From contig NC_066313.1 in the NCBI RefSeq assembly GCF_022539315.1, forward strand, positions 31,037,059 through 31,101,058: 64,000 nt of DNA. Reading direction: 5' to 3'. This document shows, one piece after another, positions 50,185 to 62,838 of the stretch. Numbering within the stretch: position 1 is the stretch's first letter; every line of letters begins with the position of its first letter. This DNA comes from Serinus canaria (taxonomy: Eukaryota > Chordata > Aves > Passeriformes > Fringillidae). The notes beneath the pieces were generated by a model. That model did no database searches. It was given only the letters and a program-made list of their open reading frames with translations, and was not told the origin of the DNA. Position numbers and translations under genes: made by a program.

Positions 50185-50359
50185 AGAAGCATAGAACCAT
50201 AGAGAAGCTTGCATTAGAAGAGATCTTAAAGATCATCTAGTTCCAAGCCTCCTGCCATGGGAAGGAATACCACCCACTAGATCAAAAGTTGCTGAAAGCC
50301 CCTGTCTGACCTGACCTTGAACATTTGCAGGGGTGGGACATCCACAACTTCTCTGGGCT
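50185..50359 (-). mobile_element. CR1: CR1 LINE, short 3' tail
   Basis: AGAAGCATAGAACCATAGAG is the worn octamer end. It is followed by 'agagatcttaaagatcatct', 'agttccaagcctcctgccat', 'gttgctgaaagcccctgtct', 'gaccttgaacatttgcaggg' and 'gtgggacatccacaacttct'. Minus strand; about 175 bp retained. Confidence 0.95.
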
Positions 50360-53300
50360 TAGCAGGATTTATTAGGACATTTGTGGAACAAGGTTGCTGG
50401 AATATTTTCATGGTTTTCCAAGGGCTGGATCTCAAATCTTGAATTCAGATTGCACATTACATTCTCTACCTTTCTTTCTTTCTTGTAATTAGATTTAAAG
50501 CCAGCTCAGGATTTCAGGATTGATTTTTTTCTTCTCATGCAAAAAGAAGCAAAGTTGTACCTTGGAATATGCTAAGGGTAGTTTAAGTTAGTATACTATA
50601 CTGAGTCTGGAGCTGGAAACAATCCAGTCCTAAAATGCTTGAAAAATTTACAACGCTTTCAGAAATCTCACATGCCCACCAGTGTTTCCCAAGAAGTTAC
50701 TTCATCTTAAGACCTAATTCCATGTGAAAAGGACTAAAGCCTGCTGCCCATGAGATCCTGCAGCTGGGAGTTATAGAGCAAAACGGACCACCTTTCCTCC
50801 TTTCAAATATAAAAGATATGTCCCATTCAGGAATTTCTGTCACCATTACAGAAGCCTCTAACTCTCATTAACTAACTAGCTGTCAACTCTCCTCCATAGT
50901 GGCTATTTCATTTAACATATAGTGTGCTAAGTATAAAAAAATGAGGTTTATCTCTCCTATTTGGGAAAAAAAAATCTATTATAACTAACAATTTATTGGA
51001 CTTTCATTAACCCCATAAAAATTCAGGGAAAGTCATGAATTTGAACCACGCCATAGCAAAGTTTGTTTCTGACCTGAGATATATTCTAGAATGTACATGT
51101 GCAAGTTCCACGCAAAAAGGATTATTTTCTGAATGAAGATTGTGAAATGATTGTTAACTTGGTGTCTGATCAAGGTAAGGAATTATTGCTGGACATGTAA
51201 ATAAAATTTAGAAAACTGTGTTATGTCCCAGGCAACAGCAGAATCCATTTCAAGTCCTTATTTTTTTGCTATGCAGATCATCCAAGTCTATAAAAATTGG
51301 GTCTGTCAGGTATTCTAATGAATTGAAACTGTATTTGCTTAAATCTATTAGCTTAGTACCTTTCCCAAGAAATCTATGCACCTAAAATGTTAAAGGAAAC
51401 TATTAAACATACCTCTCATTGTAAGCGAATGAACAATCTCAAAATATCTTTTGACCAAGAAGTGACAAAACAGATTATATTTTCCAGCTGAAACCCTTAT
51501 CACAAAGACTCAGTGCAGCTATCTTCTTGTTTACTCTCTGTTTCCCCAGGGAAAATGAAGGATGATAAGCAGTGATGTGACCCAAATGACAGGAAACCTC
51601 AGCTAACAGATTTACCTTGTTTTGCTTCTCCCCACTCCAACCATTTTAAGGCTACAAGAACATCAAGCAATAAAGAAATTTTTTTTTGTCCCAGATTAAA
51701 TGCTGACATTAAAAGTAATAACTTTTTATTTCATGTAATTTTTGCTCTTTAACTATTTCTTAACAAACAGAAAGCAGAGAAAGTAACAATTACAAAACAT
51801 GTGATGACTAAGAATTTGTTCATGTTTGGAGTTGTACATGTAGGCAGATAGATGCAATTTCTTTCATGAAAACAATGCAAGCAGAAAATCTGAATTCTAC
51901 ATATTGCAAGCCTCAATCACACATGAGCCTGTCCTACAGCCCTGTTGATAATCTTCGTCAGCAACAGTTTTAGCTGTTCATAACTCTGCAGAGCCAGTGA
52001 TCTGAGTCACTGCTCCATCTGTACCATCCTAGTGGAAATGTCAGTGGCAGCTGCTGCTAGTTAAACAGGATTTAAGATAAAGGAGACAGAACAAGTTATC
52101 AAAATACTCAACTGGGATTTCAGCTGGCTCCTACTCTCCTTCGAGTATTATACTTTGGAGTTATCCCAGAATACAGCTGCACTTATGTCACCTGTAGGAA
52201 ACACAAAGCTCCTGCCAATCCCTGTAGGATAAAAGGCTGACCCTTGGAGATGTTTGCATGCTTGCTGGTCTGTTCACAGGATTAGTGCGTCAGTCATTGC
52301 AAATCAATCATGAAACACAACTGGTGGGAATGATATGACCTATTCCAATACTTGAAAAGGGACTCCCAGAGAGAAAAGGTGGTTCTTTTTTGGACAGAAA
52401 CACTGCAGAGTGGTGGCCCTGCCTTGTGAGCAAACCTGGGGGAGAACGTAGCCTCCAGGTCTATAGCCCTGAACAACTGGGGAGATCCCCACAGCCCAGC
52501 AGCAGCTACTAAAGAGCCCCTTCAAAATTACTCTAACAATGTTGAGAATTAGTGAGAGTTTTTTTCTTGCTGAGAGAGAGAAGGATATTTCTTTATACTG
52601 TTTTTTCAGGTTTAAGTCAAGCTCATCTAGCTAAATGTTTGACCTGAAATCTTTAAATATCTTCACTTAAACAAACATTGAATGAAAGGAAGAATAAGAA
52701 ATTCTGAAAGGGTTATTTTTTTGTATTTCCCAGAATGAAATATTTTTACTTTGTAGGATGTTTGATTCATAGTATGATATAGGCACCCCTCATTGGAAAA
52801 GAGCTGATGGTCATTTTGCTTTTTCCTTTGAGTCCCACAGGAAGGAGCGTCCTCCTTACCACCATCTCTATAGCGTTTTTCTCTGGGGTGGAATTCAGAA
52901 ACCCTACACTTGCAGGGCACAAACCCCACTCTCTTCTTTCTGTTCCACTAAATATTAAACTAGCCTAGCTCTCTAAAACTATGTTTGTTCAGTGATGCAT
53001 AAGAGAAAAAGAGTGCCTATGAGGAAAAGTTTAAGGAATTTCCCACAGCTGCCCGAAAGAAAAAGATTAAATATTATTAAAAAATATCACTCTTGTAGAT
53101 TTTACTGTCAGCCCCACTCTGAACATACACACTCAGTGCTGCATTAAAGTTACATACTGAGGGCAGAGTTACATACTGCAATTCAGTTATTTTAATTTGC
53201 TTTCCCATTGCTGAGAGCAATGTTGGATCACCAGGACCTTTCATTTCTCACATATGCCTAGAGAGATTGAAATTTCTTTCAAGTCCAGAAGGTTTTTGTA

Positions 53301-54122
53301 GATCAACACAGATGGAATAGTTGTGTTGTTTTGTCTCTTTGAGCAAGGTATGGATACCTGGATGAGATATTCCCTGAACAATCAGTGTGAATTAGCACAA
53401 GACTGGGAGTCAAGAACTTGAAGAGGTTATTCAAAATCTTAGCAATGTTTTTGCATCTGGAAAATTGTCTTCCTAATCACAAAGATGCTTCTTTTAAAAG
53501 TCCTAAACATTTTTTCTAAAAAGTACTTTGGATTGTGCTTCATTTTTAATGGTTTCTCCTTCCCCTTTCCAGATCTTAAAGGCTCTGCACCTTTCCTCTC
53601 CCAGCTCTTTATATCTGTAGTACTTTAGAACTATGGACATAATTCTTTCAGGAAAAAGGATTTTCAGAAAGTGGTAATAATGAGACACTAGTAGAAATTA
53701 ATTACTTTTTCAACTATAGATGAGTTCCTTGTGTTTCAGAGTGATAAGATGTACTTTCTTTGATATTCCCTTGGTATGACTATGTTTTTTATCTACTGAA
53801 ATTGCTGCAAGCCAGAGCTCTTTAGAAAGGGAGCTGAATTTGTCAGGTTATTTATACTATGATGGAGGGAAAAAGGATCTTTTCTCTACTAAATGTAAGT
53901 ACATTATTCCCCCGCTAATAAAAATTACACAAACACATCAAGGAAGCTTCAAACATTAATATAACATTATATAAAGAGGTCATTTTACTTTTACCTGTAA
54001 AGAATCCCTAAAGATTTTCACAATCCCTATATCATTAATTCAATAGCCTTTATTGATAGACCAGGAAAGAAATTCAGGCAATATTTAATTACTCCTGCTA
54101 GGATTTGACAACATTTTCAGAC
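50360..54122. other. Unique noncoding DNA
   Basis: About 3.8 kb. A 12-bp motif (AGTTACATACTG) is repeated at 53148 and 53167. The part at 52340-52510 is more G+C-rich but unrecognised. No gene is supported. Confidence 0.55.
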
Positions 54123-54215
54123 CTTTGAGCACCCTGCTCTACTGGGAGATTTCCCTGATCATGGGGCATTGGAAATAAATGATCTTTGAGGTCCCTTCCA
54201 CCATGAAGAAGACTG
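54123..54215 (+). mobile_element. CR1: CR1 LINE, degenerate 3' UTR remnant
   Basis: 'tgagcaccctgctctactgg', 'gagatttccctgatcatggg', 'gcattggaaataaatgatct' and 'ttgaggtcccttccaccatg' follow the order of the CR1 3' UTR on the plus strand. The final octamers are decayed (GAAGAAGACTGT). It is a very short and old copy. Confidence 0.8.
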
Positions 54216-54832
54216 TAGGAAACAGAAATGTCTGTTAGCTTTACAGGATTCTGAGTTCAAGGGAAACTCAGACATCATTCTTAAGAGCTTAGGGATTTAC
54301 TCTTCTGAAATGTAAGATATGCAAAACTTCCTCACAAAAAATCTTATTTGTGGATCCAGCCACAACTGCTCAAAACTGGATTTTCAGCTTGAAGATGAAC
54401 CAGAGACAGAGGTTGTGGATGTGAAGACAAAGAAATTCTTATCCAATTTATCTGATGTTACAGGGTAAAGGCAGTGCTTGATGCAGCCTTACAGAAGTTA
54501 AGGGACTGGATATTTTTAAAGCCAGTACAAATAACTGCATTGCCTTGACTACGGTCTGGAGATTTCTGCTTCAGCAACCAAAGACCACTCAGCTGTTAAT
54601 TCAAAGCTAATTCAAACAGCCAGAGCCTGGTTGTTTACTTAAAGGGGGCTGAAACCCTTGGAGTAGGACTGAGATTTTTCTCAGAGCTTTGCACCACTTG
54701 TGTCATGCGCTGCACACGACAGCCGTGTTACACAAGCTTAGATGCATCTCAGGAAAGATCAGGAGCCATTTTTCTGTTTGTCTTTTGTTATAGAAATGTC
54801 ACTTTCCCACTGGAGCCTTATGTTTAAACATG
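54216..54832. other. Unique noncoding DNA
   Basis: Nothing recognised. Confidence 0.55.
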
Positions 54833-54921
54833 GAAAAAATAAAATAAAATAAAATAAAAAATAAAATAAAATAAAATAAAATAAAATAAAATAAAATAAA
54901 ATAAAATAAAATAAAATAAAA
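54833..54921. repeat. (TAAAA)n pentanucleotide microsatellite
   Basis: About 17 TAAAA units with one extra-A interruption near 54856-54861. It is the longest perfect pentanucleotide array in the window and likely length-polymorphic. Confidence 0.98.
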
Positions 54922-55255
54922 CAGCTTGAAGAATATCCACTATTTTTTTAAATTCCAATAGGCTTTGTCTACAATTGTGGATGGCTTTTCAAATAACATT
55001 TATAGTAATATTGGTTATTTACAGTTACTCTGAGCAAACTAAAATTTTGTTTAATTGGACGTGTCTTGCAAATTAGCAATTATAGTTGACATTTGCAGAT
55101 TTGTGGCTATATTTATGGTGACTTACTTATAAAATAGTCCTGTGGTTTATGTGACATTTTGCTATAGCCTTTGATGTTTACTGGGGCTTTTTTGCCTTTT
55201 CAGGCACAAAAAGCCTTTTCAAAATTTTCCCAAATATATAATCAATTTAATAACA
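54922..55255. other. Unique noncoding DNA
   Basis: A+T-rich spacer between the microsatellite and a CR1 copy. Nothing recognised. Confidence 0.55.
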
Positions 55256-55800
55256 GATCACAGAATTTTTTTTTTAGAACAGTATAGATTGAAGATTATC
55301 TCTAATCCAATCCAGTTCACAAAGGGTCAGCTAGAGCAGGTTGCTCAGGACTGGGTGCAGTAGAGTTTTGAATATCTCTCAGAGTGAAAGATTCAAAACC
55401 TCTAGAGGACTTTTTCAGTGTGTTCCCACTTTTATAATGAAAGGCTTTTTCTTACATTTGGTAAGAGTTTCCTGTGTTTCATTTTGTACCCATTGATTCT
55501 TGGCCTGCCACTGGACACCACTGAGAAGAATCTTGTTTTGTCTTTGTCACTCCCTCCATTAGGTGATTATATACATTGATAAGATCCTCTCAAGCCATTT
55601 TTTCTCCAGGCTGAGCAGTCCCAACCTTCTCAACCTCTCCATGTATGTCAGGTAATACAGTCAGTCTTTTGACACTCTTCATGTTCTTGGCTGGCCTTTC
55701 TCCAGATGAGTCTCACCAGGGCAGAGTAGAGAGGAAGGATCATCCCCTTTGAACTGCCATCTGCACTCCAGTACAGCACTACTTAACACAGCCCATCGCT
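55256..55800 (-). mobile_element. CR1: CR1 LINE, ~545-bp 3' fragment
   Basis: It begins GATCACAGAATTTTTTTTTT, a worn octamer with an inserted T run. It then runs through the complement of the CR1 3' UTR and ORF2 C-terminal region: 'ggttgctcaggactgggtgc', 'cccattgattcttggcctgc', 'cactggacaccactgagaag', 'ccattttttctccaggctga', 'gcagtcccaaccttctcaac', 'tttctccagatgagtctcac', 'cagggcagagtagagaggaa'. It is longer than the other minus-strand copies and reaches into ORF2. Divergence is high and no frame survives. The far edge is approximate. Confidence 0.92.
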
Positions 55801-56090
55801 TCTTAACTTGGCCCTTCATCCCCTCCCTCCCTGGATCCTAATTAAATCCATGCTCACCAGCATGGCAAGCGTGTTGGCAAAGGTGCTCTTGCCCTGCTCA
55901 GTAATGTGGCTCCTTCCTTATTTTCCTCCCCTCTAAGTGCAGTGCAGGGTGTAAATTCAGAGAATATTGTCTTAAAAGACAAAGCTGAGTGAACCTAAAG
56001 CATAAACTAATCTGAGGCACAAGAGGATGGCATGTAATAGTTATGCATAACTAACAGAAGAGCAGTAGGAGGGATTTTTAATGAATGTGT
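55801..56090. other. Unassigned sequence between two CR1 relics
   Basis: Moderately G+C-rich at first (CAAGCGTGTTGGCAAAGGTG). It could be a further retroelement piece but is not recognised. Confidence 0.4.
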
Positions 56091-56870
56091 AAATTCAGGG
56101 AGTAATACCCTGCCTGAAGAATGGCAAGCATAATAGGCTACATGAAAAGGGAAAATAAAGGTGATCTCTGCAATTACAGGACTCTAAATTTGACTTAAAT
56201 GCTTTGCAATGTATTATAAGCATTCTTGAAAAAAAGAATAACTGAGGACACAAAGGCAAGTTAATAAATGATCCATGTGGTTTTATCAAAGGTTCTACTC
56301 TAATCTAATACCTGTATGCTTTTTAAAGACTGATATTTTAGATTATGTGAGGCAGTGGATTTAGTACATGCAGATTAAAAACCAACCAAAAACCCAAAAA
56401 AACCAAAAACCAGTCCAAACCAAAAAATCAATATAAAACCACCTGAAAGACTAGATGCAGTTTTCCATTGAAAATTACTGCTCAAGGAAAAGATGGTGAA
56501 CATTGATATAAAAACAGTAGGCTCATAAAGAGTTGACTAATGAAGAGACTGCAATGGCTTATTTTAAAAGAGATTAATTGGACTGGAGAAGAGCTCCTCT
56601 TTGTATTCTCCTGTCATCAGTCTGAGACTGATTCCACTTAATTTGCTAATGACCTAGAGATAAGTAGATAAGTGGTCATCCAAACTTTTGGCTGGAAAAA
56701 CTGGAAGATGCTGCCAATATTAGGGAGGACTGAATCATCATTTAAAGAAAATTGTTAAATCCAGCTGAAAAGTCTAGATGTGTGTTGACATTCAAGAATG
56801 CTGGGAGGAAAGCAATGAACTTTGGTATAAACAGGAAAGACACTACTTGAAGGCAGAAATAAACTACCTG
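56091..56870 (+). pseudogene. Ancient CR1-like ORF2 reverse-transcriptase relic
   Basis: A badly decayed LINE open reading frame. Around 56145-56300 the order matches the CR1-type RT: GDLCNYR (from 'ggtgatctctgcaattacag'), then an 'AxEDxKxxxN' region, then HVVLSK/GFIKG from 'catgtggttttatcaaagg'. At about 56350-56376 the frame reads EAVDLVHAD, matching the AVDxVYLD catalytic-aspartate block. At 56642-56653 TTTGCTAATGAC reads FAND, where an active RT has FADD. Stops and frameshifts are numerous, and an A/C-rich simple tract (56376-56432) interrupts it. It is on the plus strand, opposite to the adjacent CR1, so it is a separate and older insertion. The boundaries are soft. Confidence 0.72.
56376..56432. 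repeat. A/C-rich low-complexity tract
   Basis: AAAAACCAACC-style simple sequence that sits inside the old RT relic, just after its AVDLVHAD block. It probably arose by later slippage or insertion. Confidence 0.85.
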
Positions 56871-59800
56871 CAGGTGGATTCCCTGCCCTGTCCTTGTCCT
56901 GTACCTATCACCATGGCCTGATGCCCGTGCCTGCCCTCCTGCTGACTGTGTTGGGACAGTATGGTGGAACAGGTGCTGACTGTGAGCCTCCATTCTTCCC
57001 AAAATCCCAGCCCCCAGGGAAGCCACTGGTCTTCATGGCACCCTGTCACTCACTTGTAGTATTGTGAGTAATTCCAGACAATTATGATCATTACACTAAC
57101 TTTTTCAGTAAATTGTATATTTACACCTTTTTGCAATTTTTGTTACTTCCTAAACATGCAAAATTACACCAAACGCTGTATCCTTTTTTCTTTGGAGATG
57201 ATTTTAAAAATTGTGAAGACAAATTAAAGAGTGTTTTTTTGGTATAGATTCCAGTTTCAATTGTCTCCCCATTCCATCCTTTTCTGTAATGAGAAAGGCT
57301 AATTCTGCATTTGAAAACTAATCTTGAGCTGACCAATACCTAGAGTCCACCTCCCATGGTTCCAACAAAAAGAAGAGAGAAATATCACAAAACTCAAGAA
57401 CCATAAGAATTGGTCACAAACCTTTTTTGCTTTAATCTGTGACCCAATCCTCAGGTGGGTGGTCAGCCCCATCTAGTACAGCACTGAAATGTGTCTGCCT
57501 TTTAGGGAATAGCACTTGCTTTATGGATGATAATTTCAGGATCTTACTTGAAATTTATGAATTTGGATACGCAATGAGACGCAATCTCTGAAGAAGTGTG
57601 AGATTAAATTTTAAATTGTTATACAGATAGATCATGTGAGATAAGCTGCCAATTTACACATCTGAAGCATCAGTGGGAAATTTTGTACAATTTCCCATTT
57701 TTCATTTTTAGGCAAAATATCAGGTATGAAAGATCCAAATCACCTGGAGATTCCAACCATCTTTCATAAGCATCTCAGCCAATTTTTTAATACTCAAGAT
57801 ATTTCAATACTCTCAGAGATGTTTACCATGCAGAATAATTTTGAGCTGTATCTTGTTTTTTTCTGAGTTCAATTCTCATTGAACCCCATTCCTGCTGCCA
57901 ATAGGGATCAGAATTTTTGTTGCTAATGAAGCTTGTTTGTTAAAACTACAAGTAGAGATGGGCATCAGTGAAAATTATGTAAATGTATTGCAGTTTGAAT
58001 ACTCATCCTCTAAAGCCTGATTTACATATGCCAAATTCTTTTTTTTTTTCTCTAAAGAATCACTAGATTTTAATCAGATTTCACTCCTTCATCCTCAGTT
58101 GGATTTGAACCATGAAACTAAGTTGCAAGGCTTTGTATCTTGCATTGAATCCCAGCACATATTCAGTCCAAGGCGTTCTCTCCTGTCAAAACATGGAATT
58201 TTGTGGTGGGATCAGGAAACGGCATGACATTTTTTATTCACCAACCAAATCTGACATTCAAATTATAACATGCCTCTATGCTGCACTGGTTTAAGATTTG
58301 TGTTGCTCTGTGTGTCAATCTATTATTTTTCTTATTCATTTATGTTTCTCTCTCAAGTGAGAGAGGATGGAGGGGTAGGGAGGGCCCAGAAATCAACTTA
58401 TTGAAAAGGTCTGCTTTGCAGACTCGTACATTTCCTTCTGCTAAATATACATGGGATTAAAATTGTGGCATACAATTCCAGTGGAATCTGAAAATGAAAT
58501 GAACACTATCAGTTTTTTCTCATCAAAAGGGTAATAATGTGACCAAAATAATATTACAAAGATACTACAGCATCATTAAAATTTTAAATCTCCAGTCTTA
58601 TGGTCTACAAAAGTTGTGCTGCTGGTGAGCATGGCAGTTTATCAAGTCCATTTAATTTGCTTTAGAATAAAAATCAACATTTCAGAATTTAATTCAAATT
58701 CTGAAGGAATACTTGACTCCTGATTACAATTTCAATGACCTGCATTTCCTAACTGTTGAGTTGTACTTATTACTACCAAGTTCTTTGCTTTTCTATTCAT
58801 TACATATAATTGCTACTTACACTTCTCCTATTATGTTTTTTAGCCTGGTTTTTCTACAGAAAAGAAAGCTTCTGTAATCACTCTGTGATTGTGTGTTTGT
58901 GGAGGGGGAATGTTTCATGCATTTCCTAAGAAAAAAAGGAGGTTTAACTGATTGGTTATTCTGAATAAAATTTGACATATACATAAATGTTCTAGAGTTA
59001 TGAAGTTCCCATAACTTTTCTGAAATAGAAATGTGTATAGAGGCTTGGAGCTCATTGAGATAAAAACTTCTTTGTAAATTCATTTTTTGCTAGATACCAC
59101 AAAATCTCCATTGGTGGACACTTCCCTGAATGACCTGGGAGAGTAGCTTCAATTAGAGATCACACAGTATTTGATACAATATCATTGAAAACCCAAGTTT
59201 CATCAGGCTGACTGATTTTGGCTGAGAAAAATTTCTTTTGAAGGAGTGCAGAAACTTGCAGGGATCTTGTAGTGCATACAAAAGAAAAGCTTTCAATAAA
59301 TCTTCCACATTTTGAAAAGTTTTGTCTTGTTTAATTTGTTTCTATATCATTCCATGGCAATGTCATAGGAAAAATGTATTTATGACTGCAGAAAATTTTA
59401 AAAAATTAATCATTATAAATGTGAAATTAAAGAACACATAAAAAAACTAACAGATTAATTGATAAGAAATGTCAAATTAACTTTTATAATATTGTTCCTA
59501 GTAATGGAGAAAAAGAAGAGAAGTGGAGAAAAACGATATTTGAAGAGAATTAAGTCTGACGTGTTTTTAAAACCTGAACCAAAGAGACACAAAATAAGTT
59601 TTAAAACATTACCATAATGACTATTACTTGTTTTGCCAAGTATAATTATGATCCTATCACTGAACTCAGAAGACAAACAAATACAGAAGAAAGAGATATA
59701 GAATACATAATGAGAGATTGTAAACGCAAAATATGATACTTTTAAAAAATCTCGTTTGAAGACGATACTTGATGATATTCAGAAACGCAATAACTTCCTC

Positions 59801-60105
59801 TCTTGAAAATTGCTAATGGTCTTTTCTCAGCAAGCTATGCCTCAGGAAGAAACAGGAATTATAAATTATTTTGCTTTCATGACTTCGAAGAGTGAAATAG
59901 GCAGTAGACATATAGATTGACACATGCACTCTGTGAATCAAGTGATTAAACCTTCTTCATGATATTTCTTTTCTTCACAGAGATTCAAGTTCTGTGCCAG
60001 AAAGGAGACTATAGACCATAATGTTGCCTAGATTTATATTATTACTTGAATAGTGGGCTTCAAATATCATTTATAAGTTTTCCTTGATTTTGTTGGGGCT
60101 TTTTT
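56871..60105. other. Unique noncoding DNA
   Basis: About 3.2 kb. The block at 56880-57050 is more G+C-rich, with two overlapping minus-strand frames of unknown character. The rest is A+T-rich with a T run near 58039. No gene is recognised. Confidence 0.5.
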
Positions 60106-60175
60106 ATTGGTTTTTTTTTGTTTGTTTGTTTTAGGTGGGGTTTTTTGGTGGCTTTTTTAAAAAAATTTCTGTTGT
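60106..60175. repeat. T/G-rich low-complexity tract
   Basis: Runs of T interrupted by G (TTTGTTTGTTTG, GGGGTTTTTTGG), ending in a T6/A7 junction. Confidence 0.85.
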
Positions 60176-62805
60176 TATTGCTTTGTAGTTAGTTTAAAAA
60201 GAGGCTTTTAACTTAAAAGCAAATGTCAATAGTCCTCTAGAGCATCAATCTAATCTGCATAGGTGCTCTGGAATGTTTCAAGTTGCTCATCCTATCAACA
60301 TCCTCATATTCTATGAAAATAATATTCCGGGATATGGAAGTGATGTTTTAACAACTGCATCTAAATATCTGTCCTCCCAGAATTGGTACACTATAAAGAA
60401 AGTAGTTGAACCCTTGGGAATTGCTAGCTGCACCTGCACTAGGATACACAAAGGAAGAAATATGAAGAGAGAAAGAACAAATACGGAGTGCCCTCCTTTG
60501 AAATGAATATCTTAAAAGTTCATCCATGACGCTGCACTTGTTTTTTTTCTCTGGCTCAGTAAATATTTTCCAAAAAAGCAGGAGAACCACAGGCTCATTT
60601 ACCCTGTGCTTGCTTCCAAGCAATCAACATGAACCAGCAAAGCACTACAAACTATTTAACAATATTTTCTCAGAATAGATGCTGTTAGGAATGAAATAAG
60701 CTTTCCATATCTTTTATGTGAACCACCAGATTAGAAAACAGCTGTTTTGCTACAAAGGTATGAGCATGGATCCTCCACTCCTTTCTCTAAGAGCAGATAT
60801 TGAGCAGAGGACAAGTGAGTTTTGCTGTTTGGGGGAGCAAAAAAGATACAACATACGATCAGCGTAAGCCGATGCTCCAGTCCGTTGCTGCAGCCTTTGC
60901 AATCAAGCGAATTTTGTGGGAAGTCAGAGGCTATTTTAACTAGGGGAACATAACCATCACACCTTGGAGGGGCACACTAAAGTGTCTATAAACTATACTT
61001 CTCTTATCTCCTATGCTACTCTTTTCCCAAGCTTGCAATAAACAAAACCAGTCCTGCTTACCTCTTACTTTTACCCATTAAAACCAGGTAAAATAATTAA
61101 TTTAAGGTAAGCAAGAGTCAAATGCACTATAGCCTCGACAATTAACCAGAAACCCAAGCAAAGTGCAATTCAGTGCCAAACTAAACATTTTAAAATTGCA
61201 GACCAAGTTTTATACCTTTGAAGATCCTGACTCCCTACTGCATTACGCAGCACCGCTGCTGTCAAACAGCAGGAGCACAGCTGAGAGACATTCTCTAGGT
61301 GTTGTGCTGGCTCCATAAAACATGTCTTAACAACTCAGTCCCTAATGATTTCCAACACTATGTGCTACAAAGGGAAGACACTGAGAGCCAGCAGGTCAGC
61401 ATTAATCATTTCCTCACAGACAGCACTATGGAGGGACACCAATGATGTTAGTTTAATAGCTCACAAAAAACCCAGCATAACCAGAGGAATCTCCCCAGCA
61501 TTCAGTCAGGTTTCTGAATGGAACTGCCAAACACTTTGTCTGACTGTGCTGCCTTGGCACCTGGATTTGGCATGTATGCTCATGCTTAGGGGCCGTGAGC
61601 AGCCAAAAAATTAGCCCTTACCATTCATTTGGGGGTAACACTCTGCATCAGTAACTTCAGTGGAAAGAGACACAGATTCAGATGTTATGAGCTTATACAA
61701 TCTTTTTCTTTTACCTACACGATAATTGGACAAATAGAGCAGAAAAATGTGTGTTTGATCATATCAGAGCCATTGCAGCCCTCTGGTGATTTAACTCCTC
61801 CCTTCAAACCAATGGTGTTGAACCTAAGCTAAAACTGCAACATCACTGATGCCATACTTAATTGTCTTGCCCCTGCTTCGAAAAGGTCTTTTTGGGAACA
61901 TTTTTGTGCTGTATGAGGACTCAGACTCTCAAGCTCCATGCTGGTCTATTCCACTACCTGTTTATTACATGAAATCAGAGAATGTAATGCTGACTCAAAA
62001 GTGCTGGACTGCCTTGAAAAGCACTATTGTATTACTTCCTTGTTTCTGAGGACATTGGCAGTAATATTCTTAATTGCCTGAGACCTTTTTCATTTTTGTT
62101 TCTTTTTTTCCCATCAAACGAATATGAATCTACTACAGAAAAAAGAAATGCTGGTTTTATGCTTTTATTTTTTTTAAGCATATTTTCTCTTAAGCTTTCA
62201 CTACTTTTCTGGTAGAAAGTTAGCAGGAAAACACCATTCTTGTGAGAAGAAGTGTACAAAACTATGCATGTAATCTTGCATTTTATTTTTTACAGAGAAA
62301 ACACAATGAGGAACAAATACATAATAGAATGTAATGAGCTACCCACAGTTACTGGGCTTCTCAGAACATTTTTCTTTTTAATTTTAGATCGTCTACAGGT
62401 ATGTTTAAAATTTGGGAAGGGCTCAAAGCTGCAAGACCTCCATAAGGCTCTTAATATAGGAGCCAGTCTTAGACACTTGGGTGTCAGAGTGTAGGCCTAG
62501 AGGTGGATGGAGAAGTAATCCAGATGGCTTTACGATCTAATTAGATTTTTCTCATAGTGCAAAGGACTCTTAGTGTACATGATAGCCAATCTCTGAGATC
62601 TCTGGGTATGTACCACATTGATGTGGGTGAATGTGAAGTCAGCATATGAATATCTGTTGTGGAGTTCTGTAGAAATAGAGCTATATAGCTCATGAAAAGA
62701 TACCCCCAACTGGAATAGCCTGTTGGAGAAGTACTTATGTAAAGATACATCTTTTAGATGGTTAAATGCAGAAAAGCAAGGAGACATTAATGTCACAGGA
62801 CAAGA
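60176..62805. other. Unique noncoding DNA
   Basis: About 2.6 kb with many short open frames on both strands and no family resemblance. A few CpGs cluster around 60860-60920. No repeat is recognised. Confidence 0.5.
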
Positions 62806-62838
62806 AGGTTACTCACAGGTTACTGTCAGGTTACTCAC
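62806..62838. repeat. 11-bp tandem repeat, three units
   Basis: AGGTTACTCAC, AGGTTACTGTC, AGGTTACTCAC in direct tandem. The outer units are identical and the middle one differs at two positions. Confidence 0.93.
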
